64,000 nucleotides of DNA from Euglena gracilis (taxonomy: Eukaryota; Euglenida; Euglenophyceae; Euglenales), in contig CP154956.1 in NCBI GenBank assembly GCA_039621445.1, positions 64,558,257 through 64,622,256 of the forward strand, written 5' to 3'. Below are positions 13,612 to 40,114 of this stretch, piece after piece. Below the pieces are notes generated by a model, which saw only the letters and a list, made by a program, of their open reading frames with translations, had not been told where the DNA came from and made no database searches. Position numbers and translations under genes: made by a program. Position 1 is the stretch's first letter. Each line of letters begins with the position of its first letter.

Positions 13612-13800
13612 CTCGGAGCGGCCCGGGGACAGCTGGCCGCCCGCACTGTCCGGCGGCAGGTCGACGGGGGTGGCGGGCTCCACCGGCGGCTGCCCCGGCA
13701 GGGGCCGGGGGGAGGCGGGGGCGGCGGGGGCGGGCGGGGGCCCCTCCTCCCCCTCCTCCCACTTCGGGGAGCCCATCGTGGTGGGACTTGGCGGGCGCCC
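13612..13800 (-). CDS. probable exon encoding Pro/acidic-rich linker
   Basis: Frame ends at donor GAG|GTGCCC and reads SPTTMGSPKWEEGEEGPPP, a Pro/Ala stretch, then VEPATPVDLPPDSAGGQLSP. Disordered composition with third-position G/C bias. It may be a late exon of the SIP5/DA2-like gene immediately upstream; its phase at the 5' end is unresolved. Confidence 0.4.
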
Positions 13801-14094
13801 GGCCGCTCCGGGGGCGGGGCGGGGCGGGGGGGGGGGGGGGGGCGGGGCGACCCCCCGCAACCGTTGCGGCGGGTGCCGGTGGCCTGGGAATGAACGGCCG
13901 CCATCAACTACTGTCCCTCCCCCAGGGGTCCCAGGAATTTAGTGGGGGATCGACTTCGTGAGGGCAAGCTGATGGGGGTTTTGTCGGCAGCTTTCAATTC
14001 TGTCAGGAAAACTCAGACATGGGTTGAGGTTGTGATTGTCGGCAAGAAAGGTATTAGGGTAAGAGTTGGGCCGTTTGGCCAAGGTTAGGGAGTG

Positions 14095-14210
14095 AGGCGG
14101 AAATTCGGCCTTTAGGCTTAAACGAGGCATAATTCTAGGGCTATATTAGGCTGAACGGCCCAAATCCTAACCCTAGCCCTAACCCAAACCCTAACCCTAT
14201 TTCTGGGGTC
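14095..14210. repeat. telomere-like CCCTAA tract, degenerate
   Basis: CCTAACCCTAGCCCTAACCC and further units at 14165-14200, next to TTCGGCCTTTAGGCTTAAAC. A related segment (TTAGGGTTTAGGC...TTCGGCCTAATTTAGG) lies at 28190-28350, so it is part of a dispersed element rather than a chromosome end. Confidence 0.5.
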
Positions 14211-14547
14211 AGCCTTCTGTACGATAGTTGCCGAGTCAGTGGGACCCCCCCAACTAAACTACTGCGACCCCCCAGAGGGGGGGGGGGCAGTGTTTTGGCC
14301 GTTCAATGAACTTGCTTTGTGGCGGGGTTCCGAGGCCCTCCGGGTGGGTTGTTTGGGAGATGAAGCTTGGCCGAAGGACGTCGATAGGTCGGGGGAAAGA
14401 GCCAGTCCAGTCTGTGTTCGAGGAGTGGCTTTTCTTTGCGGCCATCGGCGCCACGCCGCTCTTGTCCAACATCGGCCTTTGTCATCTCGCCCCCCCCTCC
14501 AGCCCAAACCAGCAACCCAGGAATCGCCGCGGCCCAGCGCTGGGCAC

Positions 14548-16015
14548 TGGGTGTGCCCCGCCCCGGGCGTCCTGCAGGGCGAGGATGTCGTCGATGGCGG
14601 TGTTGATGGTGGAGATGGCGCACGTGGGCCCCCCGAACCGCGTCGCCGGCGCACTGTGCAGCCGGCGCGGGGTCGGCGAGGGGCCTGTGCCCGCCGCCCC
14701 CTGGGCCACCTGGCTAGGGGGCGGCCCGGGCTGGGCCGGGCACACCGTCCCCGGGGGGGGGGGGGTCGGCGGGCCGGGGCCATGGCGTAGAACGTGCGTT
14801 GCTGCTGGCGCCGTTCCACCGGGCCGGGGGACAACCACGGCCTGCCACAATACCTTTTTGCCGGACATCGTCCAACTTGGGTGGGTCGGGGCCGCTCGCC
14901 ACCCAACCTCCAAGCCCCTTGTCCCCCCACCTGGGGCCCATCTGACAGACTGGGCCGCGGCGAGGGACATGCACGACGGGGAGGAGGCGTGGGACGGGGC
15001 GAGGACCAGCGCGTCCGTGAGCTGGGCCGCGAAGCCCTGTGGGACAGAGGGGCAGGGCTGTGGGGGGGAGGGGGTGGATGGCTGGCGCACGGGCCACCAC
15101 CATCACAAGGAAATGCGCGAAAAAAAATTGCGCAACTTCGTGACAATAGCCCGACTGACATAAAAGCCAGGTGGCCTGCGGCTGACAGACCACAATGGAT
15201 GCAACGACCCAGAACCGACCCCAGTTGGGGTGCTGGTGTCCTGTTGGGGACAGCTTGTCAAGCTGTTGTTGATGCACACCAGGGACCCTGGACCTTCGGG
15301 TGGTCCTTAAGCACAAAATAAAATACTCTTATTTTCCCCCATCCTAGCACATCCAATGAAAACCCCTCAAGAAAAGTGGCCGAAAAAATGGCCACAATTT
15401 GGCAAAACGGATCGGCTTCGGGAAAAAAGGTGATTTCTGGCATCCTTGGACAATCACCCATCCAATCAAAAGTTAACAATGTGTTTTCAGACTTTTCGAT
15501 TTTTAATTTGCGACCGCATTGGATGCCCGGGTCGCTGAATGGCCCTTGGGCCCAAAGATGGCCCTTAGCAAAAAAAATCATCCCGTCCCATATGGACCGC
15601 CCTGCCTTCGACACATCTTTGGGTTTGCTGAGTACCTGTGGAGGCCGAGGGGGATTTCGCATGTGAATCCTGAATCTGACCGTATGCCTTCATTCTTTGT
15701 TGTGGTTCATTTTCATTTTTTTTGTGTAGTTTGGTTGTTCGCTGGCGAATGTCCCCAACAAAAAAATAAGCATGGCAGATTCACGGCTGGCCACAGCCCA
15801 ACCATTTCGATGTCACAACGCTGAGCTGCGTGCCGGCCACGGCTAAACAGAACCTCCCTTCAACAAGGTCCCATATGTTTGTTTGGATTCGGCCATAGCT
15901 GGTTGCGACTCAACGTCAATATTACCTCCCGTGACCTCCCACCAGGCATGCACCATCCCGCGCCGCAGAAAATGTGTTGTGTCTGTGCGCGCGTACGTGT
16001 GTGCATGCGTGTGTG

Positions 16016-16051
<36 letters not shown>

Positions 16052-17268
16052 GGGTCGTTGTGGGTTTGTCTGTCTGCGTTTGTCTTGTGCGAGCGCGTGA
16101 GTGGATGCGCAATGCACGACTGAATGTGCTCATGAAAAATAGGGCAATGGCAAAAACCTGAGAGCCAGCGGTTGAAACAGGCCGCTTGGGATGTCGATAT
16201 CGTGGTGCAGATGGCTGGGAGCACTGGCAGGCCCCTTGGTGGCGATGCAGTGGGAGGGGGTTGGAGGGGGAGTGTCACCGAGCCCCTTGGGACCTCCTTC
16301 CCCTTCATAACCCTTCAGCTTCACCAGTCGGCCAGTTAGCCAGCAAGCAAGCAGATCTCCGTTTTGGTGCAGCAAAGCCTAACAGACCAGTCATGACATC
16401 AAGGTGTGTGTACAGGGGGGAAGCCTGGTCGGTCAACGGCGGCACTCGCTTCGAATGCCTGCCGGACATCTGCCACCTCCCGGCCATACAGGGCCACCCT
16501 CAGTGAGGCCCAGACTAACGGCACCACACACACATACATGCGCGCGCGCACACACACACACACAACTGGATAGACACGGACACTTGGCAACACACCTCCC
16601 CACGTCCACGATCAACAACCCCCTCTTCTCTGATCCTGGCGATAAATGATCACAAGGCAAGGGTGTATTTGCAAACCAACATTAAACCCCAGCAAAAAAT
16701 GTGCATCGGGGAGGTCAACCCCAGGGGGCGGGGCCTTGTGCTGTGCGGTGCCTGCCCATACCAGGGGGATCGGCTTTGGGTCCAGTGCCAGCCGACCCAG
16801 GCAAATTCAGCCATAGCACTTCCCACCCCAAAACCCGACTCCCCGAGGAGGGATCAAAAATGCCCAACCCCCATCATAACCTGCCCATGGCACCCACCCC
16901 CACCAAGGGGGAGGTGCGAACTTCCTTGAAAAAAAGTCTGATGGGGGGTGATCATGGGACAAGTGTTGTTGGACAAACAGGAGGATACCCCAACACAACT
17001 GAGCACAGCGGATCAAAAAATGCACAAATCACAGAAGCACACACAAAATGAAATACTTACGGAGATGACACAAGGCGTGGCGGGGCCAGCCCAACATAGC
17101 ATTCACGCAAGGAACACTGAAAACATGAGTGTGACCCCAAGACGGGTGGTTGGCCTGGAAAAAAAGCAGGACAGAGGGCAACCCCACAGTCCTGTGGTGG
17201 GGACTCTCGCACACATATGCCCACAAACATAAACACGCACGCGCGCGCGCGCACACACACACACACAC

Positions 17269-17304
<36 letters not shown>

Positions 17305-20300
17305 GCGCGCACACACACACGCGCGCGCGCACACACACACACGCACACACGCACACCCTCCTGCCCACTATCCCCCCCCCCCCCGGGCCGCACTGGCCGC
17401 CAGCAGTTGCCGCTTCGCCGCCCACGCCGGGGCTGGGGCCTCCGCCACGCTGCCCCTCCCCCGCGGCGCAGACCGCACCTTGCGCCGCAGCCGCAGCCAG
17501 TGAGGCGTCCGGTCCGGCTGGTGCCCGCAGCGGGGGATGGGCCGGGGGGGGGGGAGGGGGCTGGTAGGAATTCAAAGATTGCCTTTCATCCCCTGAGTGC
17601 CAGGGCTCTTGCACTAAAAGTAAGACTCTTCCCGGCACCCCCAAATAATGAGGATGGCCGATTGAGCCCCACAGGTTTTCGTAATTACCATTCTGATTTG
17701 GGAGTGTCGAAAATTCCACAAGATGAGGCTCTGTCCCACTTCGACGCTTTTCATGTCAGGGTGAAATCACTGACAGCCTCGCTGCGCATGGATTTCCATG
17801 TCTTCAGTGCTCAGTTTCAGGGAACGGACCATAGCCAGAACGGATAGCTAGTTCTGTTGTTCAGGTTCGCCCCTCACCAACACAACACTGGCATTTGTGT
17901 AGTCCCCCACCCAACTACATATGCCCCATCCCCCTCTGGGCAGCCCTCTGCCTCAAACGACAGCATCTTCCGGGCCAGCGCCTGTGGAGCAGGAGCCGAA
18001 CTGCACGCCTGACTCTGCCTGACAACGTGGCCAACCCACCTGCTGGAAAGCCACCCCCAAAGCCATCCCGAAGTGGAAATGGATTCCCTGTCTCGGGCCT
18101 GCATGCGAGGCGGGAGTGGAGGATCCCCATCTTTTTGGAACATACCCATCACACGCATTTTGTTGTTCCGCTGAACCTGCCATTGATTGACTGGCCTGAG
18201 CCATCGATCAGGAGGGGCACACCTCAAACGTGTCGCCGGGCTTCGGGGGGCTGAACGGGGACGCGTAGTCCCCCTTCGGGGTGTCGCGGTACACGCGGAC
18301 CGTGTCGGAGGGGGTCACCTCCTGCAACACCATGGCCCGCATGCAGAACGGACAGCTCAGCTCGGCGGGGAAATCCGCCAGCTCCGGGAACAACAAGAAC
18401 CGGGGCTCCTGGATCCCCCGCAGGGTCCCTGCCAAACCCAGGAAATCTGTTGGCCCCCCAGCCCACTTGGGCAAACTTCAAACGCTCTTGTGCACATCGC
18501 AGACCTCCAGGAACATGCTCATGGGGGCAGGCATTTTAAATTCGAAGAATAAATAATGGTTGATGTGGCAATGTCATTGGCAATTCCTCCTGCGTTGATT
18601 TTGTCCCCATTTGCAGCAGCATATGGCATACATTTGAATATGTTTGTAAATATGTGTATGTATGTGTGTATGCATGTGCGTGTGCGTATGCATATGTAAT
18701 ATATGCACACTTATATGTATATGCATGTGTATATGAACATATATATGTGTGTTTTTGAATATGCATAAATATATGTATATGTATTGATACATGTTTATGT
18801 ACATGCATATGTACGTGCATATATACGTGCATGTGTGTGTGTGCGTATGTGTATGCGCTTGTGGGTGTGTATACATATGTGTGTATATGTATGTGCAGAT
18901 ATATACGCATATGTATATGTGTAGATGTAGACAGACAGGAGGCAGACAGATTGACAGGCAGGCAGACAGACATGCACACATCCATCCTTCCCTCCCTCCC
19001 TCCCTGCCTGCCTGCCTCCCTCCCTCCCTGCCTCCCTCCCTCCCTGCCTCCCTCCCTCCCCTGCCTCCCTCCCTCCTCCCTCCCTCCCTCCCTCCATCCA
19101 TCCATGCCTCCATTTGTGCATGCATACACCTGTCCTACATACTCGTGTCCAATTCACACATTCATATGTAAACATATATATGCATGTCTGTCTGTCTGTA
19201 TGCATGCATGAATCCATGCATGCATGTGTGTGTATGTATGTGTGTATGTATGTATGTATGTATGTATGTATGTATGTATGTATGTATGTATGTATGTATG
19301 TATGTATGTATGTATGTATGTATGTATGTATGTATGTATGTATGTATGTATGTATGTATGTATGTATGTATATGTGTATGTCTGCATGCATGCATGCATA
19401 CATACATACATCCATCCATCCATACATATGCATACACACAAATATATATGTACACACATTTCCACCTACCCTCCTGTATACCATCCAAAGCAGACTCCTG
19501 AAGTGATGGTACAGAGCAATCCATTGCTGGGCCTTCGGGGGGGGGGGGGGCGGCCCTGGCCAGGGGCCGGGAGGCCCGTGCTGCCCCGGCCCGCTTCCCG
19601 CCGTGCTCCGCGATCTCCATCAGGCAGAACTCGCAGACGTACTGCGCGGCGCAGCACGTCGTCTTCAGCAGGTGTCGGTAGTACCACATGCAGATGGGGC
19701 AGAACAGGGGGAATTCCTGCCGCGGGCAGCGCCGGGTCCCCATCCCTCTCCAAACGCCCGTGACAATTTCAAGAGAAACACACAAGAGCACACACACACA
19801 CACACACACACAAGCGTACACACATACATGCAAGCTCAGCCACACACATAAGCAAGCACATATAACACACACAAAATCATACAAGCACACACAACAGAAC
19901 AGAACAGAACACAACACAAAAGAACACACACAAAGAACACACCACACCACCACACCACACAGCACAAAACACAGATCACAACACAAAACAACATCACAGA
20001 ACGCAACACAACACTACACTACACAACGCAGCACATCGCAGCACAACAGGCACAACACAACAAACACAACACAACGCAACGCAACACAACAAAACATCGC
20101 AGATCACAACACAACGCAATAGAGCATAACACCACAGAACATAACACCACAGAACGCAACACAAAACAACACAACACACACAACACAACACAATAGAACA
20201 CAACATGACACAGGGTGTTGCATCTTTTTTAAAGAGGCCACAACAGAAAAAATATGCCGATAGATGGCCATGATAATTTTTTTTAGCAAAAAAAGGTCGT

Positions 20301-20645
20301 TGGGGGGAAAGTTATTTCTGGCATCCTTGGACTTTGCCCTTCCACCGAAAACGTCAAAAAAAAGTTCTCTTTTCCTTTTAATTTTTGAACCTGTTCCACG
20401 CCCAGACAGGCCTGGGGCCTTGGGCCTGAGTCGGTCCTTAACACAAAAAAAACCCTTCCCGTACCCTATGGGTCGCCATGCAACAAAAAAAACAACAACA
20501 TAACACACCACAACACAACACACCACCCCACGACACTCACAAAAAATCCAAATCGAAGCAGCGCTGGTAGCCGGGAGGCAGGAGGAGTGCTTGGCAACCC
20601 CACCAGCTGCCGGGTCAACCCCGCCGGCTGCTCGCCGCGCCGCAT
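14548..20645 (-). CDS. SIP5/DA2-type RING-like zinc-finger protein (3' end uncertain)
   Basis: Proposed exons: 20604-20645, 19562-19716, 18223-18433, 17399-17517, 16438-16495, 14947-15036 and 14548-14730, possibly continuing into 13612-13800. The second exon encodes [16 protein letters not shown], then TTCC and VCEFCLMEI. The third encodes [12 protein letters not shown] followed by a VRVYRD stretch. The cysteine order CPIC-x11-CC-x5-CxxC ... CPFC, and the RRKVRS segment soon after, match the SIP5/DA2-like family (CPICFLYY...RCC...CTEC...CPFC in plant DA2, from memory). Plant DA2 is a ubiquitin ligase; a ligase role here is inference. The spacer between the two halves of the finger is longer than in plants. 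Two junctions (18434-19561 and 16496-17398) obey the CAG/CTG nonconventional rule and keep the frame. The 14-codon first exon, starting 2 nt after a TTTTGCAG acceptor, is plausible but weaker. No stop codon is assigned. Confidence 0.6.
15420..15570. repeat. dispersed TTTCTGGCATCCTTGGA repeat
   Basis: TGATTTCTGGCATCCTTGGA ... CATCCAATC ... TTTTTAATTT ... GATGCCCGG ... GGCCCTTGG. Related copies are at 20300-20460, 21550-21640, 54035-54170, 54300-54390 and 55300-55430. Confidence 0.6.
16005..16050. repeat. (TG)n microsatellite
   Basis: Tandem TG with GCATG interruptions before it. Confidence 0.95.
16496..17398 (-). other. probable nonconventional intron of the SIP5/DA2-like gene (903 nt)
   Basis: Starts GGCCAGTGC and ends CACTGAGGGT. 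CAGTG at +4 to +8 pairs with CACTG at -6 to -10. Joins AAKRQLLA to [12 protein letters not shown] in frame. Confidence 0.6.
17228..17360. repeat. (CA)n / (CG)n microsatellite
   Basis: Alternating CACACA and CGCGCG blocks; purine-pyrimidine alternation throughout. Confidence 0.95.
18434..19561 (-). other. probable nonconventional intron of the SIP5/DA2-like gene (1128 nt)
   Basis: Starts GGCCAGGGC and ends TTTCCTGGGTTT. +3 to +7 pair with -5 to -9, with a wobble at +8. Joins ...ARASRPL to [12 protein letters not shown] in frame. Holds the (TATG)n and (CCTC)n microsatellites. Confidence 0.6.
18640..19440. repeat. (TATG)n and (CCTC/CCTG)n microsatellite complex
   Basis: Degenerate TATG to 18930, CCCTCCCTG units 18985-19100, then nearly pure GTAT from 19225 to 19372. 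Lies in the predicted intron between the two halves of the zinc finger. Confidence 0.95.
19780..20212. repeat. ACACAAC-rich degenerate satellite
   Basis: About 430 bp of C and A only on the plus strand, in irregular CACAA, CACACA and AACGC units. Confidence 0.9.
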
Positions 20646-21160
20646 CTCTGCAAAACGCCTCACCACCAGGCACCTATTGTCAAGCCCAAAAATTTCCCAT
20701 TTTACGCTACTTTAGGCTATTTTAGGCCATTTTAAGGGAGAGGCGGGGGTTCTGAAAATCATAGTTTTGCGTCATTTTTGTTTGGAAAACTGTATCATAA
20801 CGTGTGCAAACCTCCTCAAATTCAGTAATGAGAAAAGTGCATCCAAAAAAGCATGCAAAATTCATGAACACTGAATCAAAACCTTGGGAAGCTCAACAAA
20901 CCTTAATTCATACCCATAGAGGAATTCTGAACAATAAGAATTTCCGGCACCAAATCCACTGCTTTCCCGTCCACAGTACAAAAGACAGCAAAAGTCATTA
21001 CCAGAATGGCTTTCGTTGTTCACAAAAAAATTGTTGTGCAACATAATTTTTCCTATTTTAGGCCATTTTAGGCCATTTGGGGGACCCCAACCTGTAGGAG
21101 TCAAAAAATCATTTTGGACCATTTTGGGCCATTTTAGCTATAGGTGCCTGCTCACCGCCT

Positions 21161-21224
21161 CATACCAACGGACATGGCCCGCAACGAAGGCCGCACAGGA
21201 GGGACACACGGGCGGGAGGAAAGC
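21161..21224 (-). CDS. possible small exon (CPSC motif)
   Basis: Acceptor ACCCCAG and a good donor GCG|GTGAGC bound about 64 nt. In one frame it reads FLPPVCPSCAAFVAGHVRW then YEA. It lies between the EXOC7 stop and the SIP5/DA2-like start. It does not join in phase to the exon at 20604-20645, so its gene is unknown. Confidence 0.3.
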
Positions 21225-21699
21225 TGGGGTGAGATGTTGAACAAACACATGTGAATAATCCATTAGTGGGTGAGAGGACAATAAGCATGCTTGTTTGATT
21301 TGCCGTTTGTTGTGTATTGTCGCAGTGGGCTGTCGTGTTTAAGTGTGTGTGAATGAAATATGCAGGGGCCGGGTTCAGGCATTATTCTCGTTTTAAAAAA
21401 ACTTTAAAACTTTAAATTGCGCCTTAAATTATTTTTTTTGCCAAAATGCCTGTAAATGTTGTAAAATGCCTTAAACAATTCGTACTGGCAGAATTTCTGC
21501 GACCAAGCAAAAATGAAATTGCAATTTCTTGGCAAAAACAAGCCAACTCTGGGAAGCAAAATGATTTCTGGCAGTGCTGGAATATGGTCTATCCACCCAA
21601 AGCTCAAAAAAAGTGCCTTGAAACAACAATTCCTGGTCAAATTAAGTGCCAAAAAATCGAACTCCCCACAACCAAGCACCTACGACAGATTCCAAATTT

Positions 21700-22510
21700 T
21701 AGCCCGCGGTCGGCCGCGGTCGGCAGCGGTCAGCAAAATAATCGGCCGTAGGTGGGGGGCAAAAATGGTTAAAATGGCCAAAAGTGGGTAAAAGAGGCCA
21801 AAGAAAAGCTGTTTTGGCCACTGTTTTTGCGACTCCAGAAGCTGCACCTTGCGCAAAATGGTCAAAAATGATCAAAATGGACCAAAAAGTTACCAAAAGC
21901 AGGCAAAAATAACAAAAAAAAAATGCCCAAAGTGGTCCAAAAAAAGCCAAAAATGGCCCAAAATAGCCCTGCTTTTGGTCACTTTAGCAGCTTGTTTTTG
22001 TTCACTTTTGGCAACAAACTGGCACAAAATGCTCAAAAATGGTCAAATTGGACCAAAAAGAGACCAAAAAAAAATGGGCAAAAATAACAAAAAAAAAGTC
22101 GAAAATGGCTTTAAATGGTCAAAAATGGCCCAAAATGGCCCAAGAGCAGGACACAATGGCCCAAAATTACAAGAAGTGGGCAAAAAGTGGCCAAAAATGG
22201 TCAAAATAGGTCAAAATTGGTGAATTATGGTGACAAAATGGGGCCAAAAGGGGACAAAAGCGACCTAAAATGGCCAAAAGTGGCCAAAAGTGGCCAAAAG
22301 TGACAATATGAGCCAGATGAGCCAGAAAAATCTCAAAATCTGGGATAAACATGAGCCTAATTCCTCATTCTCACTGAAAAATTAGCATCAATTAGAAAAA
22401 AGTTGCGCGGTCGGCTGCGGTCGGCTGCGGCCGACAACCCACCTATGACAGTCCTGAAACCCACGGTCGGCTGCGGTCGGCTGCGGTCGGCTGCGGTCGG
22501 CATAAATGCT
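21700..22510. repeat. degenerate AAAATGGCCAAAA tandem block flanked by CGGTCGGC repeats
   Basis: 21760-22310 is a quasi-tandem array around AAAATGGCCAAAA and AAAAGTGGCC. Each side has repeated GCGGTCGGC units (21704-21730 and 22405-22505). The CGGTCGGCC unit also recurs at 42900-42940. No coding signal. Confidence 0.65.
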
Positions 22511-22779
22511 TGTCCACAACCAGCAAACTATGCCGAAAAAAATAATTTGGACCTTATTTTGAGCTGGGTAGCCCTGGTGTGTATGTCTGTGTGCATGTGT
22601 GGATATGTGGATGTGTGGGAGTGTCGGGTGGTGGGCGGAGAGGAGGATGAGGAAGAACAACGCATTGCAGAGGGACAGCCTAACAAAACATATCTATTTA
22701 GCAAGACCGAGGGCCAATTGCAAAAGATTGAACGTGACCAAAAACAAAAAGAGTGATCCAAAATGTAACCAAGGCAGGC

Positions 22780-23345
22780 TTCTTTTTAAGACCCCGGGGG
22801 GGGGGTCCCCCCCACCCACCCAGGGTGGCGCGGGACCCCCCCCCAGGGGGGGACCCCCCCAAAAATCGGGCCCGTTGAAGGCAATTTTCAAAAATTTTCG
22901 GCGCTGCGCGCCAAAAAGGTATACCCAGCGCCTCTGGCGCGGGACCCCCCCCCCAGGGGGGGTCCGGCCCAGACCCCCCCAGGGGGGGGGGGTCCGGCCC
23001 GGACCATGCTTGTGCTTACCGGCCGGGGGGGGGGGGGGGGTGCCATAGGGTGCCTGCCCCTAGCAGGCACACCCCCCCCCCGGGGGGGATAGGGGTCCGG
23101 GCCAGACCCAGAAAATTTTCATTGAAAATGGCCTTTTCCAGGCCCCCGGCGCCTTCGGCGCCGGGGTCGGAGGGGGGTGCCTGCCAGGGGCAGGCACCCC
23201 CCAAAACCCTACCCCCCCCCCGGGGGGGGGCGGAGCGGGGGCTATGGGGTGCCTGCCCCTAGCACCCCCCCCCCCCCCGTGGGGTAGGCACCCGACTAAG
23301 CGCAAGCCTCGGACCCACCCACCCACCCCCCTCCCCCCGGGGGGG
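22780..23345. repeat. G/C-run region with GCCTGCCCCTAGCAGGCA hairpins
   Basis: Repeated hairpins GGTGCCTGCCCCTAGCAGGC and CGGCGCCTTCGGCGCCG between C/G homopolymers. The family recurs at 38165-38400, 40200-40350, 42150-42300, 44770-44900, 58300-58340 and 58670-58920. Confidence 0.65.
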
Positions 23346-23655
23346 GGGTCTGCTGACTTAAAAAGAAGCCTGAACCAAGGTGTGCAAACCTGGTATAGTC
23401 ATTTCGAGGGCAAATATTAAGAAAACAACACAAACCGTGGCAAAACTCAGTCCATTCCACATGGCATCTCTGGGTACTGGGTAATGGTGTGACAAAACGA
23501 TGGTGCACGGGGTGCAGTGGACAGTGGGGTCCCTTCAGCCGGGATGGGACGCACTGGGGTGGGGATGGGGCAATAACAGAGGTGAGTGTGTTGGGTCAGG
23601 TGGATGGATAGCAGCACCGGGCACCGGGCACCGGCACCGTGCCGAGTGGGTTGCC

Positions 23656-38574
<14,919 letters not shown>

Positions 38575-39042
38575 CGGTCGGCCCGTTCCTCCCCGGAGGG
38601 GGCTGGCCCTGGCACGCTACATAGGACCGGCCGCCCTGAGACGATGGGGGAAGAGTGGACCCGGAAGGAGTGAGCCCGGTGGGAATTGGACAGGCAGGCG
38701 GTGGGGGGAAAAGGGGGTTGGGGTGGGGCATATCTCTGACTCGGCGAGGCAGAGACATGCCCCAGTCAGAAACCCCCCCGCCTACATCAAGGCAGACACA
38801 GAAGCCTTGAAGGTTGCGCGGCGCTTGGAAACCAGGCAAAGCCACCTTGTGGGCTCTCCTCCTCAGCTGCCCCAGATGCCTAACATACCCAAGGTGTACG
38901 GCATGTGGCGGCTGCTTCTCACACCTCCATCCGAATGAGCCGCAAGCGTCCTCTGAGGGGCCACACAGCTGGCAGGACCAACCCTGGGGGGGGGGGGGGT
39001 CTCGGAGTGCCCTTGAGTGCTTGGGCAGGCAGGCACTACCCC

Positions 39043-39354
39043 CCTTAGTTGCACTAAGGCTTCTTGTCTGTTTATGGCCGGCGCTAACTTCGCTTCTGGC
39101 CCAGCTTGCTGTGTGGTGAGTGGCCAGGTACCCCTTACACCAGTGCTCTTTTGTTGCTCCGCCAGGCCGGGTGAGCAACTCTGGTGTGATTCCAGCGCTG
39201 TAAGGATATACACTCACCTTGTGTGGTTGGTGTTGTTCCCATGGGTGGGTCTACACCCTTGCGCCCCAGTGCTGCTCTTGCCTCCTACCCTCTTCCCACT
39301 TTTCTGTGTGGGGGATGCATTGTGCGGGCACAACACCATGACTTGAAAAATTCC
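39043..39354. repeat. dispersed 310-bp repeat, copy 1
   Basis: Begins with hairpin CCTTAGT-TGC-ACTAAGG and ends TTGAAAAATTC. A full copy is at 58344-58655 and a truncated one at 39966-40114, all in the same orientation. It lies between TRMT6 and EXOC7. Confidence 0.85.
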
Positions 39355-39965
39355 AGTGTGGCCTCACGGTCCCGCGGCTTCGGTAAACCCGGGTTACCAA
39401 ATCTCGGCCTTAGGGCGGGTGGTGGGTGGGTAATGCGCTGCTGGATACCAGTAGTTCCTTACATACTGGTACCCGCACTCCATGCCATGTCTGGGGTTGG
39501 TTTGGGCAGTCCTCTGCCTCGGGGGTGGGTCCCACTCTGCTGGCTTCCCCTTTGGGGTTGGGTTGCTGGGGGGTGCGCTCCTACTAGGCCGGCGAACCTG
39601 AAGGCCCCCCTGCAATATCCCCCGGGGCGGTCGCACGAAGCGCCATGCCCCCCTACAGAGGCATTGGAGTCGCGTTTTCCGCTGCTGGTCTCCGCGGGGG
39701 TCCCGCTTTCTTCCCCTCACTCCTCCCATTTTCCCTTTTGGCCACAGGGGTGGGCCGGGTTGGTCAAGGCCACCAGGGGTACCCGGGTGGGCGAGTCAAG
39801 ACCCTCTGGGGCACCCGGACACCAAAGCGACGGCCTTGGGCACCCTCGCTTTGGCGACGTTCCCACCACTGCCACACGCCACCTAAAATCGTCACAAATG
39901 GTGTGTGGTCACCGCTTCTGGTTGCCACGTGAGTACGTGGCCCCAGGGCGTGCGTGGGTGGTCCC

Positions 39966-40114
39966 CCTTAGTTGCACTAAGGCTTCTTGTCTGTTTATGG
40001 CCGGCGCTAACTTCGCTTCTGGCCCAGCTTGTTGTGTGGTGAGTGGCCAGGTACCCCTTGCACCAGTGCTCTTTTGTTGCTCTGCCTGGCCAGGTGAGCA
40101 ACTCTGGTGTAACT
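39966..40114. repeat. dispersed 310-bp repeat, truncated copy 2
   Basis: Matches the first half of 39043-39354, then diverges after GAGCAACTCTGGTGTAA. Copies 1 and 2 flank about 610 bp, which resembles a unit bounded by direct repeats. Confidence 0.8.

Larger units (their letters stand above)
20646..23655. other. spacer between EXOC7 and the SIP5/DA2-like gene
   Basis: Contains the AAAATGGCC array, CGGTCGGC repeats and the G/C-run hairpin region. Only one weak small exon (21161-21224) is seen. Confidence 0.55.

Noticed and set aside
14165-14205. CCCTAA tract as a telomere or chromosome end
   Set aside because: Short, degenerate, internal, and accompanied by sequence that recurs at 28.2 kb; part of a dispersed repeat.
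14259-15161. 300-codon minus-strand open frame
   Set aside because: It is out of frame with the segments showing GC3 bias at 14548-14730 and 14947-15036 and is an Arg/Pro-rich shadow.
39350-39430. tRNA-like or SINE promoter sequence near GGTAAACCCGGGTTACC
   Set aside because: No A and B box pair in correct spacing and no cloverleaf could be drawn.
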